Of a stretch of 44,351 nt of DNA, positions 17,580 through 25,765 are shown piece after piece. Location: positions 1 to 44,351 of the forward strand of contig JAPLQX010000052.1 in assembly GCA_026399435.1 (NCBI GenBank), given 5' to 3'. Below the pieces are notes generated by a model that was given only the letters and a program-made list of their open reading frames with translations, was not told the origin of the DNA and searched no databases. This DNA comes from Rhodocyclales bacterium. GTDB taxonomy: Bacteria; Pseudomonadota; Gammaproteobacteria; Burkholderiales; Rhodocyclaceae. The stretch's first letter is position 1; each line of letters starts with the position of its first letter. Position numbers and translations under genes: made by a program.

Positions 17580-17681
17580 ATTAGAAGCCTCCCCGAGAGG
17601 GGAGGATGGGAGGGGCGGGCCTTTAATTCGCCTTTCGCGTGTTTCATCATCGACGGGTGGCTCTTGCTGCCATGAGCGTTA
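17580..17681 (-). repeat. Intercistronic repeat family 2, copy 1
   Basis: Read on the minus strand, it begins with the gtdA stop as TAACGCTCA, continues with ATGAAACACGCGAAAGGCG and a C-rich run, and ends in the hairpin CCTCCCC-TCTC-GGGGAGG followed by CTTCTAAT. The hairpin occupies 17588-17605. Family members occur at 21832 and 23923. Confidence 0.75.
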
Positions 17682-18716
17682 GGTGCGGACTTCGTAGACG
17701 CCGAGCTTCTTCTGCAGCGGAGCGTCGTCGGCAATGAAAATGAAGGCGGGGTGGGCGGCGGAACGATTGCTCAGCGTGATCGGCGTGTAGCCGGGAATGC
17801 AGCAGGTGTCTGCCTCGGCCAGGTCGAACTGATGGCCTTCGGCGCTGACGCCGGCGGCGCCCTCGATCTGATGGAACACCATGGCGGTGGACCGTGCCGG
17901 CATTTCCAGTTTCTCGCCGGGGCGCAGCATCAGCGCCGAGAAGCCGAGGATGCGCTGGCAGTCGTGGCCGTTCTCGGGGTTAACGTAGGCGACCTGCACG
18001 GCTTCTATTTCCGGCCGGCTGACGGCCAGCGCTTCGAGCGTCTTGCGCACGTCGACCCAGGGATAGCGCAGCATCGGAAAGGTCTGCCGGCTGCGGGTGA
18101 ACATCGGCGCGGGCACGACGCCGCCGCGCTGGTAGGCCTGCTCGGCGCCTTCCGCGGTGACGGTTTGCGCCTTGCCCTCGATGACGTAGGACGTTTCCGT
18201 GTAATACACCAGCGGCAGGTCGAGCACGTCGAGCCAGATCACCGGCTGGTCGCCGTCGTGGCCGTGCTCGTGCCACATGCCGGTCGGCGTCAGGATCAGG
18301 TCGCCGCGCTGCATCGGGCATTTCTCGCCCTCGACCGTGGTGTAGGCGCCCTCGCCCTCGACGATCATGCGCACGGCATTGGGCGTATGGCGATGCGACG
18401 GCGCCCATTCGCCCGGCTGCAGCAATTGCATGCCGAGATAGATGGTCGAGCTGGCCTGCATCTTTTCCAGGCCATGGCCCGGGTTGGCGAGCACCAGCAC
18501 GCGGCGTTCCGCCTTTTCGATCGGGGTCAGTTCGCCGGCCCGCAGCAGCAGCGGCCGCAGCCCCTGGTAGGACCAGAAGGTGGGCTTGGTACGCAGCGCC
18601 GGCTTGCCGGGCGGCAGCACCGAGCGCAGGCTGGGCCACAGCGGCACCAGATTCTGCTCGGTCAGCGCCGCGCGGTAGTCTTCGGGTAGGTCTTCGAGAC
18701 GGCCGAGTTCCTGCAT
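17679..18716 (-). CDS. gtdA: Gentisate 1,2-dioxygenase
   Basis: This 345-residue bicupin protein has the expected family length. The N-terminal cupin carries the iron ligands H108 and H110 in SHRHTPNAVRMIVEGEG and a third histidine around H149 in GMWHEHGH. The segment LWLDVLDLPLVYY-like (IWLDVLDLPLVYYTE) is typical. The enzyme opens the gentisate ring between C1 and C2 with O2 to give maleylpyruvate. A strong GAGGAG precedes the ATG by about 12 bases. The gene is first in the operon and diverges from the LysR gene. Confidence 0.93.
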   Translation of the reverse strand: MQELGRLEDLPEDYRAALTEQNLVPLWPSLRSVLPPGKPALRTKPTFWSYQGLRPLLLRAGELTPIEKAERRVLVLANPGHGLEKMQASSTIYLGMQLLQPGEWAPSHRHTPNAVRMIVEGEGAYTTVEGEKCPMQRGDLILTPTGMWHEHGHDGDQPVIWLDVLDLPLVYYTETSYVIEGKAQTVTAEGAEQAYQRGGVVPAPMFTRSRQTFPMLRYPWVDVRKTLEALAVSRPEIEAVQVAYVNPENGHDCQRILGFSALMLRPGEKLEMPARSTAMVFHQIEGAAGVSAEGHQFDLAEADTCCIPGYTPITLSNRSAAHPAFIFIADDAPLQKKLGVYEVRT

Positions 18717-18855
18717 GGGGTTTGCTCCTCAATCGAGTGGCACCTGTCGCCTGCCGAAGCGAAGATTTCGCGTCGTCGCCGGTGCCGTGTTCTGCGATGG
18801 AGCGAATCCTAGGTTTTCGCACAGTCGCTGTAAATCCGGTAGTTTCAATATAAAG

Positions 18856-18872
18856 TATTCCAGATTCGAATA
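18856..18872. promoter_or_regulatory. Candidate LysR-type operator
   Basis: TATTC-CAGATTC-GAATA is a perfect 5-bp inverted repeat with a 7-base spacer. It contains the T-N11-A signature of LysR-type recognition sites. It lies between gtdA and the LysR gene, 14 bases before the LysR start, a position suited to autoregulation and divergent activation. Confidence 0.45.
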
Positions 18873-18886
18873 GTGGTCCCGCGAAG

Positions 18887-19786
18887 ATGAACTCGATCGA
18901 TATTCGCCTGCTGGCGGTGTTTGACGAAATCTACAAGACGCGCAGCGTCACGGCGGCAGCGGAAGCGCTGAAACTGGGCCAGCCCGCGGTCAGCGTCGCG
19001 CTCTCGAAGCTGCGCCATCATTTCGGCGATCCGCTGTTCGTGCGCACCTCGAGCGGCATGGAGCCGACGCCGTTCAGCGAAGGCCTGGTGCGGCCGGTGC
19101 GCGCGGTACTCGACGCGCTCGCGCTGGTGCTGGACCATCGCAGCGAATTCGATCCGGCGACATCGGATCGCACGTTTCGCATCTGCATGACCGACATCAG
19201 CCAGCTGGCGCTGCTGCCGAAGTTGTGGAAAAGGCTGCGCGCCACGGCGCCGGGCGTCCGCATCGAGATCAGCCCGCTGTCGGGCGACACGCCGCGCATG
19301 CTGGAAAGCGGCGAGGCCGATCTGGCGCTCGGCTTCATTCCGCAGCTGGAGGCCGGCTTTTACCAGCAGCTCCTGTTCCGCCAGAACTTCGTCTGCATGG
19401 TGGCGGCGGATCATCCGCGCATCACCGATCGGCTGAGCCTCGCGCAATTCGAGGCCGAAGACCACGCCGTGGTCAGTTCATCCGGTTCGGCGCCGTCGCT
19501 GATCGAACGCGAAATCAGCCGCCAGGGCATCAAGCGTCGCGTCGCGCTGAAGATTCCGAATTTCCTCGGCGCCGCATTTGTCATCGAGCATACCGATCTG
19601 CTCGTCACCATCCCCAGGCGTTTGGGCGAGGTGCTGCAGGGACGCGGCGCGTTCCGGATTTTTCCGGTGCCCTTCGAGTTGCCGCAATACGAGGTAAAGC
19701 AGCACTGGCACGAGCGCTACCACCAGGACGAAGGCAACCGCTGGCTGCGCAGCGTGGTTTCCGAACTGCTGTCGGAGACGTCCTGA
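18887..19786 (+). CDS. LysR-type regulator of the gentisate operon
   Basis: This 299-residue protein has an N-terminal winged helix (FDEIYKTRSVTAAAEALKLGQPAVSVALSKLRHHFGDPLFVRTSSGMEPT) and a C-terminal effector-binding domain with two periplasmic-binding-protein-like lobes. LysR regulators usually activate a divergent operon when a pathway intermediate binds. The intermediate here is likely 3-hydroxybenzoate or gentisate, by context only. It diverges from gtdA with 170 bases between starts, in which a T-N11-A dyad is visible. It ends 19 bases before the convergent MarR gene. Confidence 0.9.
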   Translation: MNSIDIRLLAVFDEIYKTRSVTAAAEALKLGQPAVSVALSKLRHHFGDPLFVRTSSGMEPTPFSEGLVRPVRAVLDALALVLDHRSEFDPATSDRTFRICMTDISQLALLPKLWKRLRATAPGVRIEISPLSGDTPRMLESGEADLALGFIPQLEAGFYQQLLFRQNFVCMVAADHPRITDRLSLAQFEAEDHAVVSSSGSAPSLIEREISRQGIKRRVALKIPNFLGAAFVIEHTDLLVTIPRRLGEVLQGRGAFRIFPVPFELPQYEVKQHWHERYHQDEGNRWLRSVVSELLSETS

Positions 19787-19805
19787 GCGACGCCTCAGGC
19801 CCGCC

Positions 19806-20255
19806 TTATACCTTTGGCGCGCGAAAGCGGCCGAGCAGTTCCAGCAGCAGCTTCTTTTCGGCAGCCGTCAGCGGCTTGCAGACTTCCTTTTCGTGCAGGC
19901 TGGCGCGGCGAATCGCCTCCGCCAGCAGTTCCCGCCCGACATCCGTGAGGTGCAGGTGCTTGTGACGGCGGTCGGTAGTCGAGGCACGGCGCTCGACCAG
20001 ACCGCGCTTGGCCAGCTTGTCCAGCATGGGCACCACGGAGGAGTGATCGAGCCTTACCGCTGCGGCGAGCTTCGACTGCGTTATGCCGTCGTTCTGCTGC
20101 AGCACTTCGAGAACCGAAAAGATCGCGGGGCTGACGTCGATATCGCCCAAGCGGCGCTCGAATTGCTCGAACACGGCGAGCTGCGCGAGGCGCAAATGAA
20201 AGCCGACGTGATTGGCAAGACAACCGAGGTCAGGGCTCTTGCGACTGGAAGGCAT
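19806..20255 (-). CDS. MarR-family repressor, likely of the CoA-ligase operon
   Basis: This 149-residue winged-helix protein has typical MarR elements: ITQSKLAAAVRLDHSSVVPMLDKLAKRGLVERRASTTDRRHKHLHLTDVG. It diverges from the binding-protein/feruloyl-CoA-synthase-type operon. In known hydroxycinnamate clusters a MarR repressor (FerR, CouR, PhdR) responds to the hydroxycinnamoyl-CoA thioester, and this gene has the same position. The intergenic region contains a perfect palindrome just upstream of a good promoter. Its effector is inferred, not shown. Confidence 0.85.
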   Translation of the reverse strand: MPSSRKSPDLGCLANHVGFHLRLAQLAVFEQFERRLGDIDVSPAIFSVLEVLQQNDGITQSKLAAAVRLDHSSVVPMLDKLAKRGLVERRASTTDRRHKHLHLTDVGRELLAEAIRRASLHEKEVCKPLTAAEKKLLLELLGRFRAPKV

Positions 20256-20403
20256 GGCGGATTGAGTGTGGGCAACCCGGCCAGTTTGCCATCAAATTTC
20301 ACATCGGACAAGTCGACGCGTCCGCCATCCATGTTGTAGCAAACATAATAATCTACTGCAAAACAAGATATTAGATATTGCTAACTTAGGCAAAATCAAA
20401 ATA

Positions 20404-20417
20404 GTTTTATATAAAAC
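20404..20417. promoter_or_regulatory. Perfect palindrome, candidate MarR operator
   Basis: GTTTTATATAAAAC is a perfect 14-base palindrome ending three bases before the -35 box at 20421. MarR dimers typically bind AT-rich palindromes close to the promoter they repress. Confidence 0.45.
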
Positions 20418-20420
20418 CTG

Positions 20421-20449
20421 TTGACTTCAACACACTCGGCCGTCAGAAT
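20421..20449 (+). promoter_or_regulatory. Sigma-70-like promoter of the CoA-ligase operon
   Basis: TTGACT, a 17-base spacer and CAGAAT give a good -35 and an acceptable -10 box. It points toward the binding-protein gene and would leave a leader of about 220 bases. Confidence 0.5.
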
Positions 20450-20677
20450 TTCAAACAGAATTGCCGTCTTTGTCCTGAGGCGCGCGTGCTGCACTGCGGC
20501 TGGCCGATTCTGGCCATGTGTCGGAGAATGGCCGCGTGGCAGTGGGAAACGACGCGGGAACCCTGGCCTCAACGCGGGGCACGGTTCCTGGTGAAATGGA
20601 TTCCGTACAGCATCGCCGCTTCACACGCATCTCGATAACACATGGCTTCACTTAAACCAACAACACGAGGAGAAAGC

Positions 20678-21826
20678 ATGAAAATCAAACTGTCCATCAA
20701 GCCGCTGGTGATCGCCCTGTCGCTCCTGGGTTCCGGCGCCGTCCTGGCCGACATCAACATCGGCGTGAGCCTTTCCGCCACCGGCCCCGGGGCCGTGCTG
20801 GGAGGGCCGCAGAAGAACACAACACAGTTGTTCCCGACCAGCATCGCCGGCGAGAAGATCAACTGGATCGTGCTCGACGATGCGTCCGACCCGACCAACA
20901 CCGCCAAGAACGTGGCGAAATTCCTCACCGAGAACAAGGTGGACCTGCTGATGAGCGGCACGACCACGCCAGGCGTCATGGCGACGGCGGGGCCGGCGGC
21001 GGACAGCAAGACTCCGCTGATGGCCCTGGCGCCCAACCGCCTTGACGGCGAGAAGTTCAAGTGGACCTTCACCATGCCGCAGCCCATCGGACTCATGGCC
21101 GAGCCGCTGCTCGAGCACGCGAAGTCGAAGGGCTACAAGACCCTCGGCTTCCTCGGCTACCATCCCGATGCCTACGGCGAGGTCTGGATCAAGACCCTGG
21201 AATCGATGGCAGGCAAGTACGGCATTACCTTCGGCCCGATCGAAGGCTTTGCCCGCAACGACACTTCGGTCGCCGGCCAGACCCTGAAGCTGCTTGCCGC
21301 CAAGACGGACGCCGTCATCGTCGTTGCCTCGGGTTCCCCGGCGGCAATGGCGCATGCCGCACTGGCCGAGCGTGGCTACAAGGGCCAGATCTACCAGACC
21401 CATGGCGCTCCGTCACCGGTATTCCTCAAGAACGGGGGCAAGTCGATCGAGGGTGGCATCCTCGTCGCCGGCCCAGTGCTCGAGTGGGAGCAGTTGCCTG
21501 ATTCCCATCCGTCGAAGAAGGTCAGCGCCGAGTACGCCAATGCCTACGAGGCGAAGTTCGGCAAGGGCTCGCTGTCGTCCTTCGGCGGCCACATGTGGGA
21601 TGCCTGGGCCATCACTTCGCGGGCGATTCCGGTCGCGCTGAAGAAGGCCAAGCCGGGTACCGCGGAGTTCCGCGCCGCCCTGCGCGACGCGATCGAGAGC
21701 GAACGCGAGATTGCCGGCGTCCATGGCGTCTTCAACTTCAGCCCGACGGACCACTCCGGCTTCGATGCGCGCGCCCGCGTGCTGCTGCAGGTGCAGAACG
21801 GCGCCTTCAAGGTCATCTCGAAGTAA
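20678..21826 (+). CDS. ABC transporter substrate-binding protein (branched-chain type)
   Basis: This 382-residue protein has a signal peptide (about residues 1-24, ending GAVLA) and a type I periplasmic-binding fold like LivJ-type proteins (INIGVSLSATGPGAVLG, NWIVLDDASDPTNTAKNVAKFL). Members near aromatic operons bind aromatic acids such as hydroxycinnamates, as CouT-like proteins do. No permease or ATPase genes follow, so it must share a transporter encoded elsewhere. The ATG at 20678 has AGGAG six bases upstream; an upstream frame extension is not needed. First gene of the operon. Confidence 0.88.
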   Translation: MKIKLSIKPLVIALSLLGSGAVLADINIGVSLSATGPGAVLGGPQKNTTQLFPTSIAGEKINWIVLDDASDPTNTAKNVAKFLTENKVDLLMSGTTTPGVMATAGPAADSKTPLMALAPNRLDGEKFKWTFTMPQPIGLMAEPLLEHAKSKGYKTLGFLGYHPDAYGEVWIKTLESMAGKYGITFGPIEGFARNDTSVAGQTLKLLAAKTDAVIVVASGSPAAMAHAALAERGYKGQIYQTHGAPSPVFLKNGGKSIEGGILVAGPVLEWEQLPDSHPSKKVSAEYANAYEAKFGKGSLSSFGGHMWDAWAITSRAIPVALKKAKPGTAEFRAALRDAIESEREIAGVHGVFNFSPTDHSGFDARARVLLQVQNGAFKVISK

Positions 21827-21831
21827 GCCAT

Positions 21832-22030
21832 TAACGCTCAGCGCGCACAGCTTCACGCACAGCAGATGAAACACGCGAAAAGCCAAGTGTTCGCCCGCCC
21901 CCCTTCCGCTACGCGGCCCACGGCTGGCTTTGCACAGCCAGCCGGCTGCGGCGGCGCGACGCATGCGTCGCGAATTCCCGCCTCGCCCCTCGCGGGGGGT
22001 TACCGTTCGGCGCGCTGCGCGCGTTTATCA
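21832..22030 (+). repeat. Intercistronic repeat family 2, copy 2 (expanded)
   Basis: It begins TAACGCTCA six bases after the binding-protein stop, continues ATGAAACACGCGAAAAGCCA and a C-rich stretch, and ends with CCCC-TCGC-GGGG and GCGCG-CTG-CGCGC followed by GTTTATC. It carries an extra block of roughly 80 bases with the hairpin GGCTGGCT-N6-AGCCAGCC (21922-21943) and an 18-base perfect palindrome CGCGACGCATGCGTCGCG (21955-21972). Confidence 0.78.
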
Positions 22031-22074
22031 CCTAGTACTCCGCATAAGGTAGTTCACGTCAATAGGAAATACGC

Positions 22075-23925
22075 ATGAGCGCCATCGCCCGCACGCCGGC
22101 GGAACTGTTTGTCGAGCCGGCCGTCATCCTGGAAGACCGGCCGGACGGCAGCCGCCTGTTCCGTTCGGCCCTGGCCCTGCCGGACTACTCGCGCTGCTCC
22201 GGCGAGTGGCTGGAACGCTGGGCGGCCGAAACCCCGGACGCCATCCTGATCGCCGAACGGGGCGCCGATGGCGAATGGGTCGAGGTCAGCTACGGGGAAG
22301 CTCTTGCACGCGTCTATCGCATCGCCACCTGGCTGCTCGGGCAAAATCTGTCGCCCGAGCGGCCGGTGCTGGTGCTCTCCGACAACAGCATCGAACATGC
22401 GCTGCTGATGCTGGCCTGCCTGCATGTCGGCGTGCCGATCAGTCCGGTGTCGCCGGGAAATTCGCTGCTTTCAAAGGATTTCGTAAAGCTCCGGGCCAAT
22501 GTCGAACTGCTGCGCCCGGGCGTGATCTTCGCCGACACCATCGAGCGCTTCATGCCCGCGCTCAAGGCGGTGGCCGACCTGCATGACGCCGTCGTGGTCG
22601 CCGGCAGCCGCAGCCAACCGCAAGCCGGCACGATTCCCTTCGCCGAAATCGCAGGAGTCGGCGCCGACGCTACGGCGGTCAAAGCCGCGTTCAATGCCCT
22701 GACACCCGACACCATCGCCAAATTCCTGTTCACCTCGGGTTCCGTCGGCGCGCCGAAGGCCGTCATCACGACGCAGCGCATGATGTGTTCCAACGTCGAA
22801 ATGAAGTCGGTGATCTGGCCCTTCCTCAACAGGCAGAAGCCGGTGATCGTGGACTGGCTGCCGTGGAGCCACGTCTTCGGCGGTAGCCACAATTTCAACA
22901 AGGTGGCGCGCTTCGGCGGCAGCCTCTACATCGACGACGGCAAGCCGGTGCCGGCCCTGTTGCCGAAGACGGTGAAGAACCTCACCGACGTTTCGCCGAC
23001 CATTTATTTCAGCGTGCCGCTGGCTTACGGCATGCTGGTGGCCAAGCTGCGCGACGACGCGGCCTTGCGCAAGAGCTTCTTCTCGCGCCTGCAGATCATT
23101 TTCTACGCCGGAGCGGCGCTGCCGCAGTCGACCTGGGACGAACTGGAACGGCTCGCGGTAATGGAGCTCGGCCATCCCGTCGTCATGCTCTCCTCCTGGG
23201 GCTCGACCGAGACGGCACCGGCCTGCACCGACTGCCACTTCCAGGCCGTGCGCTCCGGCGTGATCGGCGTGCCGATTCCCGGCACCACGCTGAAGCTGGT
23301 GCCGGTAGCGGACAAGCTCGAAGTCCGGGTCAAGGGGCCCAACCTGTTCCCCGGCTACTGGAAACAGCCCGCGCTGACCAGGGCCGCCTTCGACGACGAA
23401 GGCTTCTACATGATCGGCGACGCCGTGGAATTCGTCGATGCCGCGAAGCCCGAACTCGGCCTGCTGTTCGACGGCCGCGTCGCCGAGGACTTCAAGCTGC
23501 TGTCGGGCACCTGGGTGCATGTCGGCTCGTTGCGCGTGGCCGGCATCAGTGCGCTCTCCCCGGTGGCGCAGGACATTGTCGTCGCCGGCCACGACAAGGA
23601 CGACATCGGTTTCATGGTCTTTCCCAACCTCGCCGAGTGCCGGCGCATCGCGGGCCTCGGCGAGGATGCACCGGTCGACGTCGTGATCGGCCACCCGGTA
23701 ATCAAGGAGCGTGTGCGCGAAGGCCTGGTGCGCATGAAGCGCGACGGCGGCGGCTCTTCCACCTATCCGGCGCGCGTGCTGCTGATGGCCGAACCGCCGT
23801 CGCCCGAGGCCGGCGAACTGACCGACAAGGGCTACATCAACCAGCGCGCGGTGCTGACGCGCCGCGCCGATCGCGTGCTTGAGCTGTATTCGGATGTGCC
23901 GGATTCAGGCGTGATTTTTATCTAA
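22075..23925 (+). CDS. Feruloyl-CoA-synthase-type acid:CoA ligase
   Basis: This 616-residue adenylate-forming enzyme is close in length to feruloyl-CoA synthases (about 600-630). The AMP-binding motif is AKFLFTSGSVGAPKAVITTQRMM, and the later core includes LSSWGSTETAPACTDCH and GVPIPGTTLKLVP. The N-terminal block (LPDYSRCSGEWLERWAAETPDA) also fits the feruloyl-CoA-synthase group. It would activate a phenylpropenoid or related aromatic acid with ATP and CoA. The exact acid cannot be read from sequence. The SD AGGAAAT lies before the ATG. At about 22650-22680 the coding sequence resembles repeat family 1. Confidence 0.85.
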   Translation: MSAIARTPAELFVEPAVILEDRPDGSRLFRSALALPDYSRCSGEWLERWAAETPDAILIAERGADGEWVEVSYGEALARVYRIATWLLGQNLSPERPVLVLSDNSIEHALLMLACLHVGVPISPVSPGNSLLSKDFVKLRANVELLRPGVIFADTIERFMPALKAVADLHDAVVVAGSRSQPQAGTIPFAEIAGVGADATAVKAAFNALTPDTIAKFLFTSGSVGAPKAVITTQRMMCSNVEMKSVIWPFLNRQKPVIVDWLPWSHVFGGSHNFNKVARFGGSLYIDDGKPVPALLPKTVKNLTDVSPTIYFSVPLAYGMLVAKLRDDAALRKSFFSRLQIIFYAGAALPQSTWDELERLAVMELGHPVVMLSSWGSTETAPACTDCHFQAVRSGVIGVPIPGTTLKLVPVADKLEVRVKGPNLFPGYWKQPALTRAAFDDEGFYMIGDAVEFVDAAKPELGLLFDGRVAEDFKLLSGTWVHVGSLRVAGISALSPVAQDIVVAGHDKDDIGFMVFPNLAECRRIAGLGEDAPVDVVIGHPVIKERVREGLVRMKRDGGGSSTYPARVLLMAEPPSPEAGELTDKGYINQRAVLTRRADRVLELYSDVPDSGVIFI

Positions 23926-24043
23926 CGCTCATTTACGCCGAGTGCCAGCCGCCGAGAATGAGACACGCGAAAAGCCATTGTTCGCCCGCCCCCCTTCCCC
24001 CCTCGCGGGGGGTTACTAATCGGCGCGCTGCGCGCGTTTATCG
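23923..24043 (+). repeat. Intercistronic repeat family 2, copy 3
   Basis: It begins exactly at the CoA-ligase stop codon as TAACGCTCA, then AGACACGCGAAAAGCCATTG and a C-rich run. The hairpin CCCCCC-TCGC-GGGGGG (23997-24012) and then GCGCG-CTG-CGCGC with GTTTATC close the element. It fills most of the gap before the crotonase gene. Confidence 0.8.
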
Positions 24044-24093
24044 CAGGGGACTTCGAACAGGATGTTGCCGTTAATGCTTCAAAGGAACACACA

Positions 24094-24864
24094 GTGACAG
24101 ACAAACTCGTAACACACTCGCTGGACGGCCTCGTCTATACCATCACGCTGAATCGTCCGGCCAAGCGCAACGCGATCAGCGACCGCCTGCTCGAAGCCCT
24201 CGACAAGGCCTGGGAGGCCAGGCCGGAGGAAGCCCGGGTGGTGATTCTCGCCGGCGCCGGCGACCACTTCTGCGCAGGGCTCGATCTCAGCGAGCACCAG
24301 CACCGCGAGCCCTCCGGCGTCATGCTGCACTCGCAGGGCTGGCACCGCGTCTTCGGCAAGATCCAGCAGACGGGCATCCCGGTGGTCGCCGTGCTGCACG
24401 GCGCCGTGATCGGCGGCGGGCTGGAACTCGCGACCTCGACCCATGTCCGCGTCGCCGAGCCTTCGGCCATGTACCAGTTGCCCGAAGGCCGCCACGGCAT
24501 CTACGTCGGCGGCGGCGCCTCGGTGCGCGTCTCGCGCATCATCGGTCCGGGACGCATGGCCGAGATGATGCTGACCGGGCGCATCCTGACTGCCGAGGAA
24601 GGCCAGGCGCTGGGCCTGTCGCACTACCTCGTCGGCAAGGGCGAGGGCCTGGCCAAGGCGCAGGAGCTGGCGCAGCGCATCGCCGAGAACGCGCCGCTGG
24701 CCAACTACGCCATGGTCACCACGATACAGCGCATCAGCAACATGTCCTCCGACGACGGCCTCTACGTCGAGTCGCTGATGGCGGCCGTCACCCAGACCAG
24801 CCCCGAGGTGGTCGCGCGCATCGGCCACTTCCTGAACCGGAAGGGCAAGGGCCCGCAACAGTGA
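24094..24864 (+). CDS. Enoyl-CoA hydratase/isomerase (crotonase) family enzyme
   Basis: This 256-residue crotonase has the N-terminal TITLNRPAKRNAIS, the oxyanion-hole segments GDHFCAGLDLSEH and VAVLHGAVIGGGLELA, and a conserved LPEGRHGI region containing the usual acidic position. By context it hydrates the phenylpropenoyl-CoA made by the ligase upstream. Whether it also performs the retro-aldol cleavage of a feruloyl-CoA hydratase-lyase is unclear, because the sequence around the active site differs from typical HCHL enzymes. The start is GTG with AAAGGAA upstream. Its stop overlaps the next GTG start (GTGA). Confidence 0.82.
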   Translation: MTDKLVTHSLDGLVYTITLNRPAKRNAISDRLLEALDKAWEARPEEARVVILAGAGDHFCAGLDLSEHQHREPSGVMLHSQGWHRVFGKIQQTGIPVVAVLHGAVIGGGLELATSTHVRVAEPSAMYQLPEGRHGIYVGGGASVRVSRIIGPGRMAEMMLTGRILTAEEGQALGLSHYLVGKGEGLAKAQELAQRIAENAPLANYAMVTTIQRISNMSSDDGLYVESLMAAVTQTSPEVVARIGHFLNRKGKGPQQ

Positions 24865-25733
24865 ATCTGGACCAGCTCGTCGCGATCGACACCCATACCC
24901 ACGCCGAAGTTTCCTGTTGCCAGCCAAAAGACCCGTACTTCGAGCCCTACGAGCGCGCGGCCGACAAGTATTTCAAGAACGCGCACCGCCCGACCATCGA
25001 CGAGACGATCGCGTATTACCGCGAGCGCAAGATCGGCCTGGTGATGTTCAGTGTCGATTCCGAATCGCATATCGGCAACCGGCGCATCCCGAACGAGGAA
25101 GTCGCCGAGGCCGCGCAGAAGAATAGCGACATGATGATCGCATTCGCCAGCATAGACCCGCACAAGGGCCGCATGGGCGCGCGCGAGGCGCGCAGGCTGA
25201 TCGAGGACTACGGCGTCAAGGGCTTCAAGTTCCATCCCACGGTGCAGGGCTTCCACCCGCAGGACCGCATGGCCTGGCCGCTCTATGAAGTCATCGCCGA
25301 GTACCGGATGCCGGCGATCTTCCACAGCGGCCATTCCGGCATGGGCAGCGGCATGCGCGGCGGCGGCGGACTGCGCCTGGAAACTTCGAACCCGATGCTG
25401 CTCGACGGCGTCGCGGTGGATTTTCCCGACATGCAGATCGTCATCGCCCACCCGTCGTGGCCGTGGCAGGACGAGGCGCTCTCGGTCTGCCTGCACAAGC
25501 CCAACGTGTGGATCGACCTGTCCGGCTGGTCGCCGAAATATTTCCCGCCGCAGCTGGTGCAGTACGCCAACACCTTGCTCCGCGACCGCATCCTGTTCGG
25601 CACCGACTTCCCGCTGATCGCGCCCGACCGCTGGCTCGAGGACTTCGAACAGGCCGGATTCAAGGATTCGGTGAAGCCACTGATCCTCAAGCAAAACGCC
25701 ATTCGCCTGCTCAAGCTGGACCAGCCCGCGTGA
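24861..25733 (+). CDS. Amidohydrolase family protein (ACMSD-like TIM barrel)
   Basis: This 290-residue metal-dependent hydrolase-fold protein has the first metal motif in IDTHTHAEV. Further ligands are probably in KFHP, FHSGHSG and IAHPSWPW, with the late aspartate in LFGTDFPL. The family includes decarboxylases and C-C hydrolases as well as amidases. Amidohydrolase genes recur in phenylpropanoid clusters beside the CoA ligase and crotonase, so cleavage of a beta-keto or aldol CoA intermediate is possible. That is inference. Its GTG start overlaps the crotonase stop by four bases. Confidence 0.75.
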   Translation: MNLDQLVAIDTHTHAEVSCCQPKDPYFEPYERAADKYFKNAHRPTIDETIAYYRERKIGLVMFSVDSESHIGNRRIPNEEVAEAAQKNSDMMIAFASIDPHKGRMGAREARRLIEDYGVKGFKFHPTVQGFHPQDRMAWPLYEVIAEYRMPAIFHSGHSGMGSGMRGGGGLRLETSNPMLLDGVAVDFPDMQIVIAHPSWPWQDEALSVCLHKPNVWIDLSGWSPKYFPPQLVQYANTLLRDRILFGTDFPLIAPDRWLEDFEQAGFKDSVKPLILKQNAIRLLKLDQPA

Positions 25734-25765
25734 ACAGCGGCGCCGTATGGCTCGCGCCAAAGTAA

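Larger units (their letters stand above)
20256..20677. other. Divergent regulatory region between MarR and the operon
   Basis: This 422-base spacer is strikingly AT-rich from about 20333 to 20420, while its flanks are GC-rich. It contains an imperfect dyad TTAG-N6-CTAA at 20371-20384, the palindrome at 20404-20417 and a sigma-70-like promoter at 20421-20449. A long leader of about 220 bases separates the promoter from the binding-protein start. I see no small gene in it. Confidence 0.6.

Noticed and set aside
22650-22680. Possible eighth copy of repeat family 1 inside the CoA-ligase gene
   Set aside because: About six of 29 positions differ from the consensus, including within the core. It could be an old copy or chance in a coding region.
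24094-24864. Naming the crotonase as feruloyl-CoA hydratase-lyase
   Set aside because: The position in the operon fits, but the sequence does not show the usual hydratase-lyase segments, so only the crotonase family is claimed.
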